Source: Flavobacterium lotistagni
GTDB taxonomy: Bacteria; Bacteroidota; Bacteroidia; Flavobacteriales; Flavobacteriaceae
DNA: 64,000 bases
Reading direction: 5' to 3'
Assembly (NCBI RefSeq): GCF_011392125.1
Contig: NZ_JAAJBU010000008.1
Coordinates: forward strand, 1-64,000
Below are positions 8,738 to 17,035 of this stretch, piece by piece; the stretch's first letter is position 1, and each line of letters opens with the position of its first letter. The translations under genes were made by a program, and so were the position numbers. The notes beneath the pieces were generated by a model, which was given only the letters and a program-made list of their open reading frames with translations, was not told the DNA's origin and searched no databases.

Positions 8738-8875
8738 CTTCTGCTAACCGCGGTCTTGTATAATGGCTGGTTTTTCTTAGCCGGAAACTTGGTTTTCACG
8801 AAGAACTTTTTACCTTAGTGGAGAAAACTCGGTTCGCGAATCCGCCACTATACAAGGCCGCAAACCGTTAGTGGC
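8738..8875 (+). repeat. attC10 (family D)
   Basis: The left core TTCTGCTAAC pairs with the cassette 9 start TTAGCAGAA. Family D arms GCGGTCTTGTATA with TATACAAGGCCGC; junction 8867|8868. Confidence 0.9.
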
Positions 8876-8892
8876 AAATTTAAAAGAACAGA

Positions 8893-9645
8893 ATGGGAAA
8901 ATATGACGCTTATTTAGTTTGTGAAAATGGACATGGAGTTAATGACTCTTACTATAGAAGTCCTGAATTCAATAAATCATTTTGTACAGTTTGCGGTGCT
9001 TCAACATTAAAAAGTTGCCCTAATTGCAAGAATGATATTCAAGGAGATTATCATGTTGAAAATGTTTTTAGTGTTGGCGGCGGGCCAACGCCAGTTCCAG
9101 ATATTTGTAAGCATTGTGGGAAAGATTTCCCGTGGCGCTCAAAAAAGAAATTAATATCAAAAACTAATATAAGTACTGATAAAGATGATATTCTGTTATT
9201 GGAAACAATAATGGACCGATTTCATCTAGTTGCTAAACAAATTAGACAAAGATATGATGAGAGATCAACATTAGATATAAAAGACGAATATGACACTCAA
9301 GATTTAATGCATTCACTCTTGAGATTATATTATGATGATATTAGATCTGAAGAATGGAATCCAAGTTATGCTGGCGGTTCTACTCGTTCTGATTTCTTAC
9401 TTAAGAACGAGAAAATTGTAATAGAAATTAAGAAAACAAGAAGTACGCTAAAAACAAAACAACTTGGAGAGCAATTAATTATTGACATTGCTAAATATAA
9501 AACTCATCCAGATTGTAAATTACTTTATTGTTTTGTCTACGACCCTGAAGGATATATAACAAATCCTCGAGGTCTAGAAAATGATTTAAACGATGAATCA
9601 AAAGAAATGAAAGTTAAGGTGAAAATAATACCAAAAGGGCACTAA
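8893..9645 (+). CDS. Zinc-ribbon (DUF2321-like) plus PD-(D/E)XK nuclease domain (cassette 10)
   Basis: A 250-residue two-domain protein. Residues 1-85 hold zinc-ribbon cysteine pairs (C31/C34, C42/C45, C72/C75) after a YDAYLVCENGHG start, as in DUF2321 proteins. Residues 130-235 resemble the DpnII/MboI-like PD-(D/E)XK fold. D167 lies in TRSDFLL and E178-x-K180 lies in VIEIKKTR, giving D...ExK active-site spacing. A conserved LGEQL helix and a LLYCFVYDPEG strand follow. This nuclease domain is widespread in restriction and other phage-defence genes and often occurs without a methylase. It is a single-gene cassette. Nuclease activity is inferred from the residues, and the defence role from family context. 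Confidence 0.75.
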   Translation: MGKYDAYLVCENGHGVNDSYYRSPEFNKSFCTVCGASTLKSCPNCKNDIQGDYHVENVFSVGGGPTPVPDICKHCGKDFPWRSKKKLISKTNISTDKDDILLLETIMDRFHLVAKQIRQRYDERSTLDIKDEYDTQDLMHSLLRLYYDDIRSEEWNPSYAGGSTRSDFLLKNEKIVIEIKKTRSTLKTKQLGEQLIIDIAKYKTHPDCKLLYCFVYDPEGYITNPRGLENDLNDESKEMKVKVKIIPKGH

Positions 9646-9651
9646 CAAAAT

Positions 9652-9789
9652 CTGCCACTAACCGCGGTCTTGTATAATGGCTGGTTTTTCTTGGCTGGAA
9701 GCTTGGTTTTCACGTAGAACTTTTTACCTTAGTGGAGAAAACTCGGTTCGCTAATTCCGCCACTATACAAGGCCGCAAACCGTTACAAT
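9652..9789 (+). repeat. attC11 (family D)
   Basis: The left core CTGCCACTAAC pairs with the cassette 10 start TTAGTGGCA. Junction 9782|9783. Confidence 0.9.
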
Positions 9790-10204
9790 TCAGTTTAGAA
9801 AAACGGAACTTTGAAGCTAAAATTGGAAAGTTGAAAACTGCATATTTGACGCAAATGAAACTTCAAAACTGGAGTTGAAAATTGGATTTGAAAATTGGAT
9901 TTGAAAATTGGATTTGAAAATTGAAATTGTAAAAACTAAACGCAAACGAAACTGGAAAGTTGGAGTTTGAAAATTGAAGTTGTAAAGCTAAACACAAAGT
10001 CAACTTGAAAATTAGAACGTGAAAATTGAAGTTGCAAAGCTAAACGCAAATTAAACTTGAAAATTGGAACGTGAAAATTGGAACGTGAAAATTAGAATAG
10101 AAAAACTAAACGCAATTGAAAATGGAAAGTTGGAGTTGAAAAACTAAACGCAATTGAAAATGGAAAATCAGAGCGTGAAAATTGGAATAAATAAGAAAAC
10201 CGCC
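9790..10204. repeat. Non-coding cassette 11, repeat-filled
   Basis: Starts TTACAATTCAGTTTAG and ends CCGCCTTGTAAC. It carries a short pure tandem (GATTTGAAAATTG three times, near 9892-9931) and then diverged longer units (CTAAACGCAA... GAAAATTGGAACGTG). No ORF above background on either strand. It is a third member of the repeat cassette family of cassettes 2, 8 and 24. Confidence 0.8.
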
Positions 10205-10338
10205 TTGTAACACTGGCTAAATTCCATGGCTAATTTTCCGGTGAATTGTTCGTTTTATTTTCCTATTTTCGTTTTGTGCTAGTGGAGAAAACTCGGCCGT
10301 CAAGCCGCCACGAAATCTAGCCAGAAACCGTTAGCAGT
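10205..10338 (+). repeat. attC12 (family A)
   Basis: The left core TTGTAAC pairs with the cassette 11 start TTACAA. Junction 10330|10331. Confidence 0.87.
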
Positions 10339-10344
10339 AATATT

Positions 10345-10893
10345 ATGACGCACTTCACTATAAAAATTTTAAATCAGGAATGGATTTCCAAAAATGACTC
10401 TAGAAAAGATTTATGTTCACATGGTAAGTTTGAATTAATTATTAAAAATGTGAAGATTTTATGTGAAAATGACGAATTGGATTGGACAATCAATACTTCA
10501 ACTCTGAATTTATTAAGATGCATAGAATCAAATCACATTGCTAATGAAAATTATGATTTAATTTTACATTGTGGTGAGCTATTAATGTTAAGTTGTCCAA
10601 TCGGAATATATTTAGACTTAACACATGAGAATGATTTAATAAAAATCAAAAACATAAAAAAACAATTTGGTGTTAGTGATAATGATTTTATTGAATTTTC
10701 AAATTTATCTGTTGAAATTCCTAAAATAGATTTTGCTAAACAAGTCTTGAATGTTGCTGAAGAAGTTAAAGATTTTTTTAAAAAACAACCTGAAAGAATT
10801 TTTGATAATGAAAATGACAAAATGCTTTGGAAAGATTTCTGGGAAGAATTTAATGAGTTATATGAAAATGGTATAAAAAAATACTACTGCTAA
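10345..10893 (+). CDS. Unknown cytoplasmic protein (cassette 12)
   Basis: A 182-residue acidic protein without signal peptide or membrane helix. I do not recognise it. The first half has strand-like alternation (HFTIKILNQEW, KFELIIKNVKIL, YDLILHCGELLML). The second half is helical and charged (FAKQVLNVAEEVKDFFKK, KDFWEEFNELYE). The start ATG is 14 bases after the junction and the TAA stop (10891-10893) is inside the left core CTGCTAAC of attC13, so the gene fills the cassette tightly. The size and alpha/beta layout resemble immunity or phage-tail-adjacent small proteins, but nothing supports a specific role. Confidence 0.6.
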   Translation: MTHFTIKILNQEWISKNDSRKDLCSHGKFELIIKNVKILCENDELDWTINTSTLNLLRCIESNHIANENYDLILHCGELLMLSCPIGIYLDLTHENDLIKIKNIKKQFGVSDNDFIEFSNLSVEIPKIDFAKQVLNVAEEVKDFFKKQPERIFDNENDKMLWKDFWEEFNELYENGIKKYYC

Positions 10894-11021
10894 CAGCGGT
10901 CTCGTCGCAATGTCTCAAATTTCTTAGCCTCTACTCTATTTTTCACGAAGAAATTCTATCTTTAGTGGAGAAAACTCGGTTCGCAAAACCGCCACTGCGC
11001 GAGGCCGCGGACCGTTAGCAG
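10885..11021 (+). repeat. attC13 (family C)
   Basis: The left core TACTGCTAAC pairs with the cassette 12 start TTAGCAGTA. Junction 11014|11015. Confidence 0.9.
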
Positions 11022-11045
11022 CAAGTTTAAAACATACAGCTAAAA

Positions 11046-11549
11046 ATGACACAAGAAGAATACGATTTTATTGCTAAATTAAATCCAATACACAAGTATT
11101 ATATTTTGCTTTACGTCATACTTTTTTCTATTATCATATGCATATGTTTGGAAAATAGCACATATAAATTCATTGAAGCAATTATTTCAATTTGTCTTAT
11201 AATTTACATACTCTTAAAAGTAAATAATGATAATAATATCCTGCTTTTTTTTGAAGACAATGTAGAATTTAGGACTGAAAAAAAAAGCTATAAATTAAAT
11301 TATAACTCATTGAAAGAAATATGTTTTTATAACTTACCAAAACAGCGAGCTTTTGTTCGATTAATTTTTGACAATCAGAAATATGATGTTGACATCGAAA
11401 TGAGAAATGGTTTAGATTTCAATAAAAATGACTTCATACAATTCGCATTCAAAAAAAATGAAAATATTCTCATTAAAGAATCTTCAGGATTTGAAAAAAT
11501 AAAATATTTCATTCTAAATGGAGAAGTAAAACATGTAAATTTGAAATAA
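11046..11549 (+). CDS. Membrane-anchored PH-like protein, unknown (cassette 13)
   Basis: A 167-residue protein with two transmembrane helices close together (about residues 17-36 and 42-58). A cytoplasmic beta-rich domain follows (ILLFFEDNVEFRT, YKLNYNSLKEICFY, AFVRLIFDNQKYDVDIEM). Two helices followed by a small all-beta domain is the layout of bacterial PH-like (bPH) membrane proteins; I cannot verify the fold. The ATG at 11046 follows AT-rich leader sequence without a Shine-Dalgarno, as usual in this phylum. No function is assigned. Confidence 0.6.
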   Translation: MTQEEYDFIAKLNPIHKYYILLYVILFSIIICICLENSTYKFIEAIISICLIIYILLKVNNDNNILLFFEDNVEFRTEKKSYKLNYNSLKEICFYNLPKQRAFVRLIFDNQKYDVDIEMRNGLDFNKNDFIQFAFKKNENILIKESSGFEKIKYFILNGEVKHVNLK

Positions 11550-11552
11550 AAG

Positions 11553-11692
11553 CTGCTGCTAACCCTACCTACGCGAACACCGCTGGTTTTTCCTAACTTC
11601 TCGCCTATTTTTCACGAAGAAATTATATCTTTAGCGGAGAAAACTCGGTTCGCTAATTCCGCGCCGTCGCGTAGCTAGCAACCGTTATATGC
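11553..11692 (+). repeat. attC14 (family B)
   Basis: The left core GCTGCTGCTAAC pairs with the cassette 13 start TTAGCAGCA. Junction 11684|11685. Confidence 0.9.
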
Positions 11693-11710
11693 AACTTTAA
11701 AAAATACAAC

Positions 11711-12301
11711 ATGAAAATCAAAATTGTCTTTCTTTTTTTCATTTGTTCCCTAGTTGTAAATGGGCAAAATTGCCTTCATAAAAACTTATCGAAAGATTTC
11801 AATTTTAAAATTGAATTACAACGTATAAAAGATGCAGAATGCAAAATATCGTTGTCGATAATCAATAAACATACTCAAGCTATTCAATCCATAAATTTTG
11901 ATTCTGAATCTATATTTGAAAAAGATTTTAAAGATTGTTCGACAGTAAGATCCTATACAATGTCGATTAGAAATAAGCTCCCAGGAAATGATAATGATTT
12001 TGGCGATTTAATTATCGCCGATTACAACTTTGATGGAAAAGAGGATTTTGCAATTAAAAAAGATTCCGGAGGAAATGGTGGGCCTCTCTACTCCTACTAT
12101 TTGCAAAGCGATAATTCTAAATTTATTTTTAATGAATATTTGAGTAATCAAGTTGAATTCTTTCCTTCAATCATAGATGCAAAAAAAGAAACTCTTACAA
12201 CAATTGTTCATGCCAACGCATATCAAGATTGTAAAACAGTTTACAAATACGATTCAAAAAACAAAAATTGGAAAGTAATTAATAGAACTTATGTAGAATG
12301 A
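11711..12301 (+). CDS. Secreted protein with DxNxDGxxD calcium-binding-like loop (cassette 14)
   Basis: A 196-residue exported protein. A signal peptide ends near VVNGQ (residue 19). Residues 104-112 read DYNFDGKED, a loop typical of FG-GAP/EF-hand-like repeats, followed by an SGGNGGPLYSYYLQ stretch as in XAC2610-type periplasmic proteins. It has paired cysteines (C21, C44, C76) that could form disulphides outside the cytoplasm. The role of this family is unclear; inhibitor-like functions have been suggested for relatives. The ORF stops at 12301, five bases before the complementary left core. Confidence 0.65.
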   Translation: MKIKIVFLFFICSLVVNGQNCLHKNLSKDFNFKIELQRIKDAECKISLSIINKHTQAIQSINFDSESIFEKDFKDCSTVRSYTMSIRNKLPGNDNDFGDLIIADYNFDGKEDFAIKKDSGGNGGPLYSYYLQSDNSKFIFNEYLSNQVEFFPSIIDAKKETLTTIVHANAYQDCKTVYKYDSKNKNWKVINRTYVE

Positions 12302-12304
12302 AAA

Positions 12305-12444
12305 GCTGCATATAACCGCACCCACGCGATCATCGTTGGTTTTTCTTAGCCTCTACTCTTTTTTTCACGAAGAAATTCTATCTTAGCGGAGACAACTCGG
12401 TTCGCTTATTCCACGACGTCGCGTGGCTGCAAACCGTTATGTGC
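12305..12444 (+). repeat. attC15 (family F, single member)
   Basis: The left core GCTGCATATAAC pairs with the cassette 14 start TTATATGCA. The arms CCACGCGA and TCGCGTGG are flanked by GCA/TGC, related to family E but distinct. Junction 12436|12437. Confidence 0.88.
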
Positions 12445-12482
12445 CATATTACTACAACGCTCAAACTGACAGACAACAATAA

Positions 12483-13763
12483 ATGAACATAGGAATATTT
12501 ACATACGGAACAAGAGGCGATTTACAACCATATGTTGCATTGGCTCTTGGACTTATGGACAAAGGACATAAGGTAACTCTCTCTGCAACGGAAGATTTTA
12601 AAGACTTTGTTGAAGGATTTGGAGTTGCATTTCAGCCACTTTGGGGAAATGCAGAAACAATGATGAACTCAAAAGAAGGACAAAGCATATTGCAGACAGA
12701 AAACTCAATAAAATTAATGCAGTATTATTTTAAAGTGCTTCACGACAATAGAGAACCTTTGAGAAAAAGCTATTATGAAGCAATTTCAAAAGTTGATTTT
12801 ATCATTGCCAACTCAATGACACTTCCAATTGTAAGTGCTATTGCTGAAAAACAGAATAAGAAAGTGGCGTTAACTTATTTTATGCCACCAGTTGTTCCAA
12901 CGACTGAATTTCCATTAGCCGACTTTGATTTTTTAAACTTTCCTTGGTACAACAAACTCACTTATAAAATTGCACAAAGTTTCTTTTGGAAATTCATAAA
13001 ACAAGACACAAACGAATACAGAAAAGAACTGGGTTTGCCTGAATTAAAAGAGAACTTAATAACCTATCTTGACAAACAAAAAATATTGGACTTGTACTGT
13101 TTAAGTCAGTCATTGATTTCACAACCCAAAGACTGGGAAAGCCACCATAAAATAACTGGGTTTATCAATATCCCAAAACACAAACGAGAAACTCATTTTT
13201 TAGACCAAACAACGAGTAAACTTTCTGAGTGGTTATCTAATGGCGACAAACCCATTTATATCGGTTTCGGCAGCAATGGAGTTGGTAACACAGAAAAGTT
13301 TTCTAAACTTTTGACGCAAGTTTTAGAGAAAACCAATGAACGAATTTTGTTTTGCACAGGCTGGTCGCAATTTGACGATTTGCCAAAACACGACAATTTA
13401 TTTGTTACGAAGTATGTGAATCACGAAATGATTTTACCACAGTGCAAACTTGGAGTTTTTCACGGTGGAGCAGGAACATTAGCCACAATGTTAAGACACA
13501 ATTTACCAGTGATCATTGTTTCGTTTTATACAGACCAACCAACTTGGGGGAAAATAATTGAGCGTAAGAAATTAGGTGTTCATATACCTGTAAAAACGTT
13601 ATCGGCTGACAAATTAATTTCAGCTATTCAGAAAGCTCAAACAAAGGAAATAGAAAAAAATGTTTCAATAGTTGGGCAACTAATCAGAAACGAAAATGGA
13701 CTTGACAATGCAATAATTGAAATTGAAAAATTCTTTAATGAAACAAAAAAATACGGCACATAA
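12483..13763 (+). CDS. GT1-family glycosyltransferase, sterol-GT/UGT-like (cassette 15)
   Basis: A 426-residue, full-length two-Rossmann (GT-B) glycosyltransferase. Residues 9-18 read YGTRGDLQPY, the acceptor-domain signature of the sterol-glucosyltransferase-like branch. GFGS (261-264), HGGAGT (327-332) and DQPTWG (351-356) form the nucleotide-sugar site of the C-terminal domain. Members transfer a sugar from a UDP- or dTDP-sugar to a lipid, natural product or drug; the acceptor cannot be read from sequence. The TAA stop is placed in the left core of attC16. As mobile cargo, a small-molecule-modifying or drug-inactivating role is an attractive but unproven possibility. Confidence 0.88.
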   Translation: MNIGIFTYGTRGDLQPYVALALGLMDKGHKVTLSATEDFKDFVEGFGVAFQPLWGNAETMMNSKEGQSILQTENSIKLMQYYFKVLHDNREPLRKSYYEAISKVDFIIANSMTLPIVSAIAEKQNKKVALTYFMPPVVPTTEFPLADFDFLNFPWYNKLTYKIAQSFFWKFIKQDTNEYRKELGLPELKENLITYLDKQKILDLYCLSQSLISQPKDWESHHKITGFINIPKHKRETHFLDQTTSKLSEWLSNGDKPIYIGFGSNGVGNTEKFSKLLTQVLEKTNERILFCTGWSQFDDLPKHDNLFVTKYVNHEMILPQCKLGVFHGGAGTLATMLRHNLPVIIVSFYTDQPTWGKIIERKKLGVHIPVKTLSADKLISAIQKAQTKEIEKNVSIVGQLIRNENGLDNAIIEIEKFFNETKKYGT

Positions 13764-13893
13764 CCCTACCTACGCGAGCACCGCTGGTTTTTCCTAATTT
13801 CACGACTAGTTTTCACGAAGAAATTCTAACTTAGCGGAGAATACTCGGTTCGCTAATTCCGCGCCGTCGCGTAGCTAGCAACCGTTATAAGCC
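13753..13893 (+). repeat. attC16 (family B)
   Basis: The left core CGGCACATAAC pairs with the cassette 15 start TTATGTGCC and carries the gene's stop. Junction 13884|13885. Confidence 0.9.
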
Positions 13894-13914
13894 ATTTTGA
13901 GAAAACAACAAACA

Positions 13915-14376
13915 ATGAAAAAATTAATTTGGAAATTAATTCTACCATTCACTATAATATCGTTTGTAGTATTTAGAAAATGGTGGTACGTTTTTCCAGT
14001 TGACGCACCAGACTCGATGATGGCTGGATTTCCGTTGCCCTATGTTTGTGATGGTTGGTTTACATCAATGTCTAATCAATTTTTCGTAATGGAATTGATT
14101 ATCGACTTGGTAGTTTACTTTTTATTTTGGTCTTTATTAATATTCATTATCAATCGTTTTTTTCTAAAAATTCAAGTGCCAAAAATATTAATGATATTCT
14201 TAATGTCAATCAGCATGTTAATTGTTTGTTGTTTCATTTTCATCGCAAGCATGAGAGAAAATATTTTTATATTAAAAAGGGATTTTGATGTCGAGGTAAA
14301 AGAAACTGGATATAATTTTATTTGGCAAAATACTCAAAGACCAGATGTTAAAAAATATACAAGGCACGAAAAATAA
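13915..14376 (+). CDS. Membrane protein of unknown function (cassette 16)
   Basis: A 153-residue protein with three predicted membrane helices: one N-terminal (LILPFTIISFVVF), one around 62-84, and one around 93-112. A conserved-looking periplasmic loop KWWYVFPVDAPDSMM then GFPLPYVCDGWFTSM separates the first two. Similar proteins occur in flavobacterial genomes as hypothetical genes; I know no function. The ATG at 13915 is preferred to an in-frame TTG at 13897, which would place translation inside the core site. Confidence 0.6.
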   Translation: MKKLIWKLILPFTIISFVVFRKWWYVFPVDAPDSMMAGFPLPYVCDGWFTSMSNQFFVMELIIDLVVYFLFWSLLIFIINRFFLKIQVPKILMIFLMSISMLIVCCFIFIASMRENIFILKRDFDVEVKETGYNFIWQNTQRPDVKKYTRHEK

Positions 14377-14378
14377 AA

Positions 14379-14518
14379 CGGCTTATAACAGCGGTCTCGT
14401 CGCAATGTCTCGAATTTCTTAGCCGGAAGCTTGGTTTTCACGAACAACTTTCTATCTTAGTGGAGAAAACTCGGTTCGCAAATCCGCCACTGCGCGAGGC
14501 CGCGGACCGTTATAGGCT
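14379..14518 (+). repeat. attC17 (family C)
   Basis: The left core CGGCTTATAAC pairs with the cassette 16 start TTATAAGCC. Junction 14509|14510. Confidence 0.9.
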
Positions 14519-14553
14519 ATTTTGAGATGACAAAACAAATAAATAAAAAAACA

Positions 14554-15201
14554 ATGAATAAATTTCGACATCATTTACTAATTATTTTGACATTAAGTTT
14601 GACAAATTTATTTGGGCAGACTGGAGAAAAGCAAGTATCATTTCTCGAAAAAATAGATAATGTTGTCAAGGACACTAGTTCACAATACTTTTACCCAAAA
14701 CTTCTTAATAAAGTAAAGAAAAGCGGCGACTCAATAACGAAAGACGATATGTTTTACCTTTATTATGGGCAACTTGGACAAGCTGGACCTAAGCGGTTAT
14801 TCTTTGTAGACCCTGAAATGACAGAATTTTTGAAGTTTTCTCTTAGGGGTAAATGCAAAAAAGCAATTCCGATAGGCTTGAAAATTTTAGAACGCAACCC
14901 AGCAGAGCTCACTATATTATGGCGTATGAAAATTTGTATTGAAAAAACACAGCAAACCGACAAATATTTTTTAAACACTAGATTTAGACTTTTACTTGAC
15001 GCAATATTAAGCACAGGCAACGGTTTGACTAAAGAGACTGCAGTAAAAATAACCAATAATGAAGACGACTTAGTTTTAAAAGGAATAATGGGTTTATTAG
15101 GCGGTGAAGAATCAATACTGGACACTGAAGATAATAAGTCTTACAGTGTATGGCGTAAAGGCAACGACACTCTATATTTTGAAGACTTATGGATCAACTA
15201 A
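14554..15201 (+). CDS. DUF4919-like exported protein (cassette 17)
   Basis: About 215 residues after an N-terminal signal peptide (LLIILTLSLTNLFGQ). The frame is open to an ATG at 14527, but the leader fits the ATG at 14554. The body contains DDMFYLYYGQLGQ and a helical tetratricopeptide-like part (CKKAIPIGLKILERNP, AELTILWRMKICIEK), and ends with a YSVWRKGNDTLYFEDLW strand. The YYG...G motif and the overall layout match DUF4919, small exported proteins of Bacteroidota without known role. Confidence 0.65.
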   Translation: MNKFRHHLLIILTLSLTNLFGQTGEKQVSFLEKIDNVVKDTSSQYFYPKLLNKVKKSGDSITKDDMFYLYYGQLGQAGPKRLFFVDPEMTEFLKFSLRGKCKKAIPIGLKILERNPAELTILWRMKICIEKTQQTDKYFLNTRFRLLLDAILSTGNGLTKETAVKITNNEDDLVLKGIMGLLGGEESILDTEDNKSYSVWRKGNDTLYFEDLWIN

Positions 15202-15223
15202 TAAACAAACACGTTTAAAGACA

Positions 15224-15364
15224 AACAGCCTATAACCGCGGTCTTGTATAATGGCTGGTTTTTCTTAGCCGGAAGCTTGGTTTTCACGAAGAACTTTTTA
15301 CCTTAGTGGAGAAAACTCGGTTCGCTTTTTCGCCACTATACAAGGCCGCAAACCGTTATAGAGC
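15224..15364 (+). repeat. attC18 (family D)
   Basis: The left core CAGCCTATAAC pairs with the cassette 17 start TTATAGGCT. Junction 15355|15356. Confidence 0.9.
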
Positions 15365-15396
15365 ATTTGTGGAGAAACTCGTAAATAAAAAAAATC

Positions 15397-15909
15397 ATGA
15401 AAAATTTGACAATATATCTGATTTTGATTCTTATCAATTTTGCATTTACGAACTTCAAAAATGTAAAAGTAAAATCGTATCCAATAATGGAAAATGAAAT
15501 CTTTATAAAAAATAAAGGCTTTCAAGATTTAATATCAAACAGCAGGGAAAAATTCATAAATAAATTTAAATATCAGCCAAAAGTAATAACTGTCAGTTTG
15601 TATGAAGATAAAGAAAATGTAAAACTTGTAAAGACTTTTACATGCGCTTTTTTGAATATTGATGAAGAAGATAAAGAGATTTTCGATCGTAAATATGTTG
15701 GCGCAACTTCTATTGATAGCACGTTAGTATTAATAGTAGATAAACCAGCATTTTCTTCATCACTTTTTGAAGTAAAAAATTCCAAAAAGGATTTTTATGT
15801 TTTTTATGGAAATAAAATAGATTTTTGTGAGCAAGAATTTACAGTTGGAATTAGTAATGTTTTTACGTTGAAAAAAACATTGTGGTCATACGAATTAATA
15901 ACCGAATAG
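15397..15909 (+). CDS. Exported protein of unknown function (cassette 18)
   Basis: A 170-residue product with an N-terminal hydrophobic leader (TIYLILILINFAF), then a region of alternating strands (KVITVSLYEDKENVKLV, TLVLIVDKPAF, DFYVFYGNKIDF). No cysteine follows the leader, so it is probably a soluble periplasmic or secreted protein rather than a lipoprotein. Not recognised. The stop lies eight bases before the complementary left core. Confidence 0.6.
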   Translation: MKNLTIYLILILINFAFTNFKNVKVKSYPIMENEIFIKNKGFQDLISNSREKFINKFKYQPKVITVSLYEDKENVKLVKTFTCAFLNIDEEDKEIFDRKYVGATSIDSTLVLIVDKPAFSSSLFEVKNSKKDFYVFYGNKIDFCEQEFTVGISNVFTLKKTLWSYELITE

Positions 15910-15914
15910 TTCAA

Positions 15915-16053
15915 ACGCTCTATAACACTGGCTAAATTCCATGGCTAATTTTCCGGTAAATTGTTCGTTTTATTTTCCTATTTTCGTTCTGTGCTAGCGG
16001 AGAAAACTCGGTTGTCAAATCGCCACGAAATCTAGCCAGAAACCGTTAGCAGC
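15915..16053 (+). repeat. attC19 (family A)
   Basis: The left core ACGCTCTATAAC pairs with the cassette 18 start TTATAGAGC. Junction 16045|16046. Confidence 0.9.
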
Positions 16054-16076
16054 AACTTTAAACAACTTCACTTTAA

Positions 16077-16844
16077 ATGAAAATAGTAAAGCAATTATTA
16101 AAAGAATTTTGGTTGCCTTTAACAGTAGCAATAATATGGACAATTATAAATATCTGTAATGCTACAAAACCACAGAAATGGACAGATTATATTAATGTTG
16201 CAATGCCTACTTTCTTTTTTGTAAGTTGGATGACTGGCCAATATTTCAGAGTTAGAAAACAAGAGCAAGTTTCTACGAGTTTATCTAAAATAGAAGGCCG
16301 TGTTGAAAGTGTACTTTCGGACATAAGTAATCAAACGAAAGAAATGAAATTTATTACAGACACACAAGTTGTTCAAACGTTTGACCTTTGTATTGATTAT
16401 TTTAGAGAAGCTAAAGAAGAGTTGTCAGACAAAAGCCGTCTAATGAAAAAAGGAAGCGCTATAGATGAAACCATATTTGAGCTTTACAGAGAAAATCCAT
16501 TTTATCAATCAAAAAGATTTTTAAATAGACTTATAAATTATGCCGCTTATACCAGCAAACTGGACAAACCTGACGATTTGAAGGAACGATACACACGGAC
16601 AACTTATCATGTGGAGGAACTTGCTGGAATTATCACATCCTATATAAACAGGATGAACCAATTTGAAATAAAATGGAAGACGGAAAAAAGCAAAGATCTT
16701 CTTAAAGAAATAGCATTTCTCATGACAAAAATGCAAAATGAAATTTTGCCATTATCAAAATACTCTACAGAAAAATATAAAGGAAATGATTTGAGGAAAG
16801 TGTTAAATACGCATATTTCAAATTTGACAAAGTTTGCCGAATAA
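16077..16844 (+). CDS. Two-helix membrane protein with coiled coil (cassette 19)
   Basis: A 255-residue protein. Two membrane helices lie at about 10-28 and 40-58, followed by a heptad-like segment (SLSKIEGRVESVLSDISNQ, continuing to about 100) and a helical cytoplasmic domain with many charged residues. The layout, membrane hairpin plus coiled coil plus helical domain, resembles membrane-anchored sensors or effectors seen in defence islands, but no catalytic motif is visible and I do not recognise a family. The start ATG is 31 bases from the junction. Confidence 0.6.
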   Translation: MKIVKQLLKEFWLPLTVAIIWTIINICNATKPQKWTDYINVAMPTFFFVSWMTGQYFRVRKQEQVSTSLSKIEGRVESVLSDISNQTKEMKFITDTQVVQTFDLCIDYFREAKEELSDKSRLMKKGSAIDETIFELYRENPFYQSKRFLNRLINYAAYTSKLDKPDDLKERYTRTTYHVEELAGIITSYINRMNQFEIKWKTEKSKDLLKEIAFLMTKMQNEILPLSKYSTEKYKGNDLRKVLNTHISNLTKFAE

Positions 16845-16853
16845 TTATAAAAG

Positions 16854-16993
16854 CTGCTGCTAACCCTACCTACGCGAGCACCGCTGGTTTTTCCTAATTT
16901 CACGTCTGGTTTTCCCGAAGAAATTCTATCTTAGCGGAGATAACTCGGTTCGCTAATTCCGCGTAGTCGCGTAGCTAGAAACCGTTGTAGGCA
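16854..16993 (+). repeat. attC20 (family B)
   Basis: The left core GCTGCTGCTAAC pairs with the cassette 19 start TTAGCAGCA. Junction 16984|16985. Confidence 0.9.
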
Positions 16994-17035
16994 ATGCTAA
17001 AGACCGCTTAAAACGAATTTCCTTAATAAATAAAA

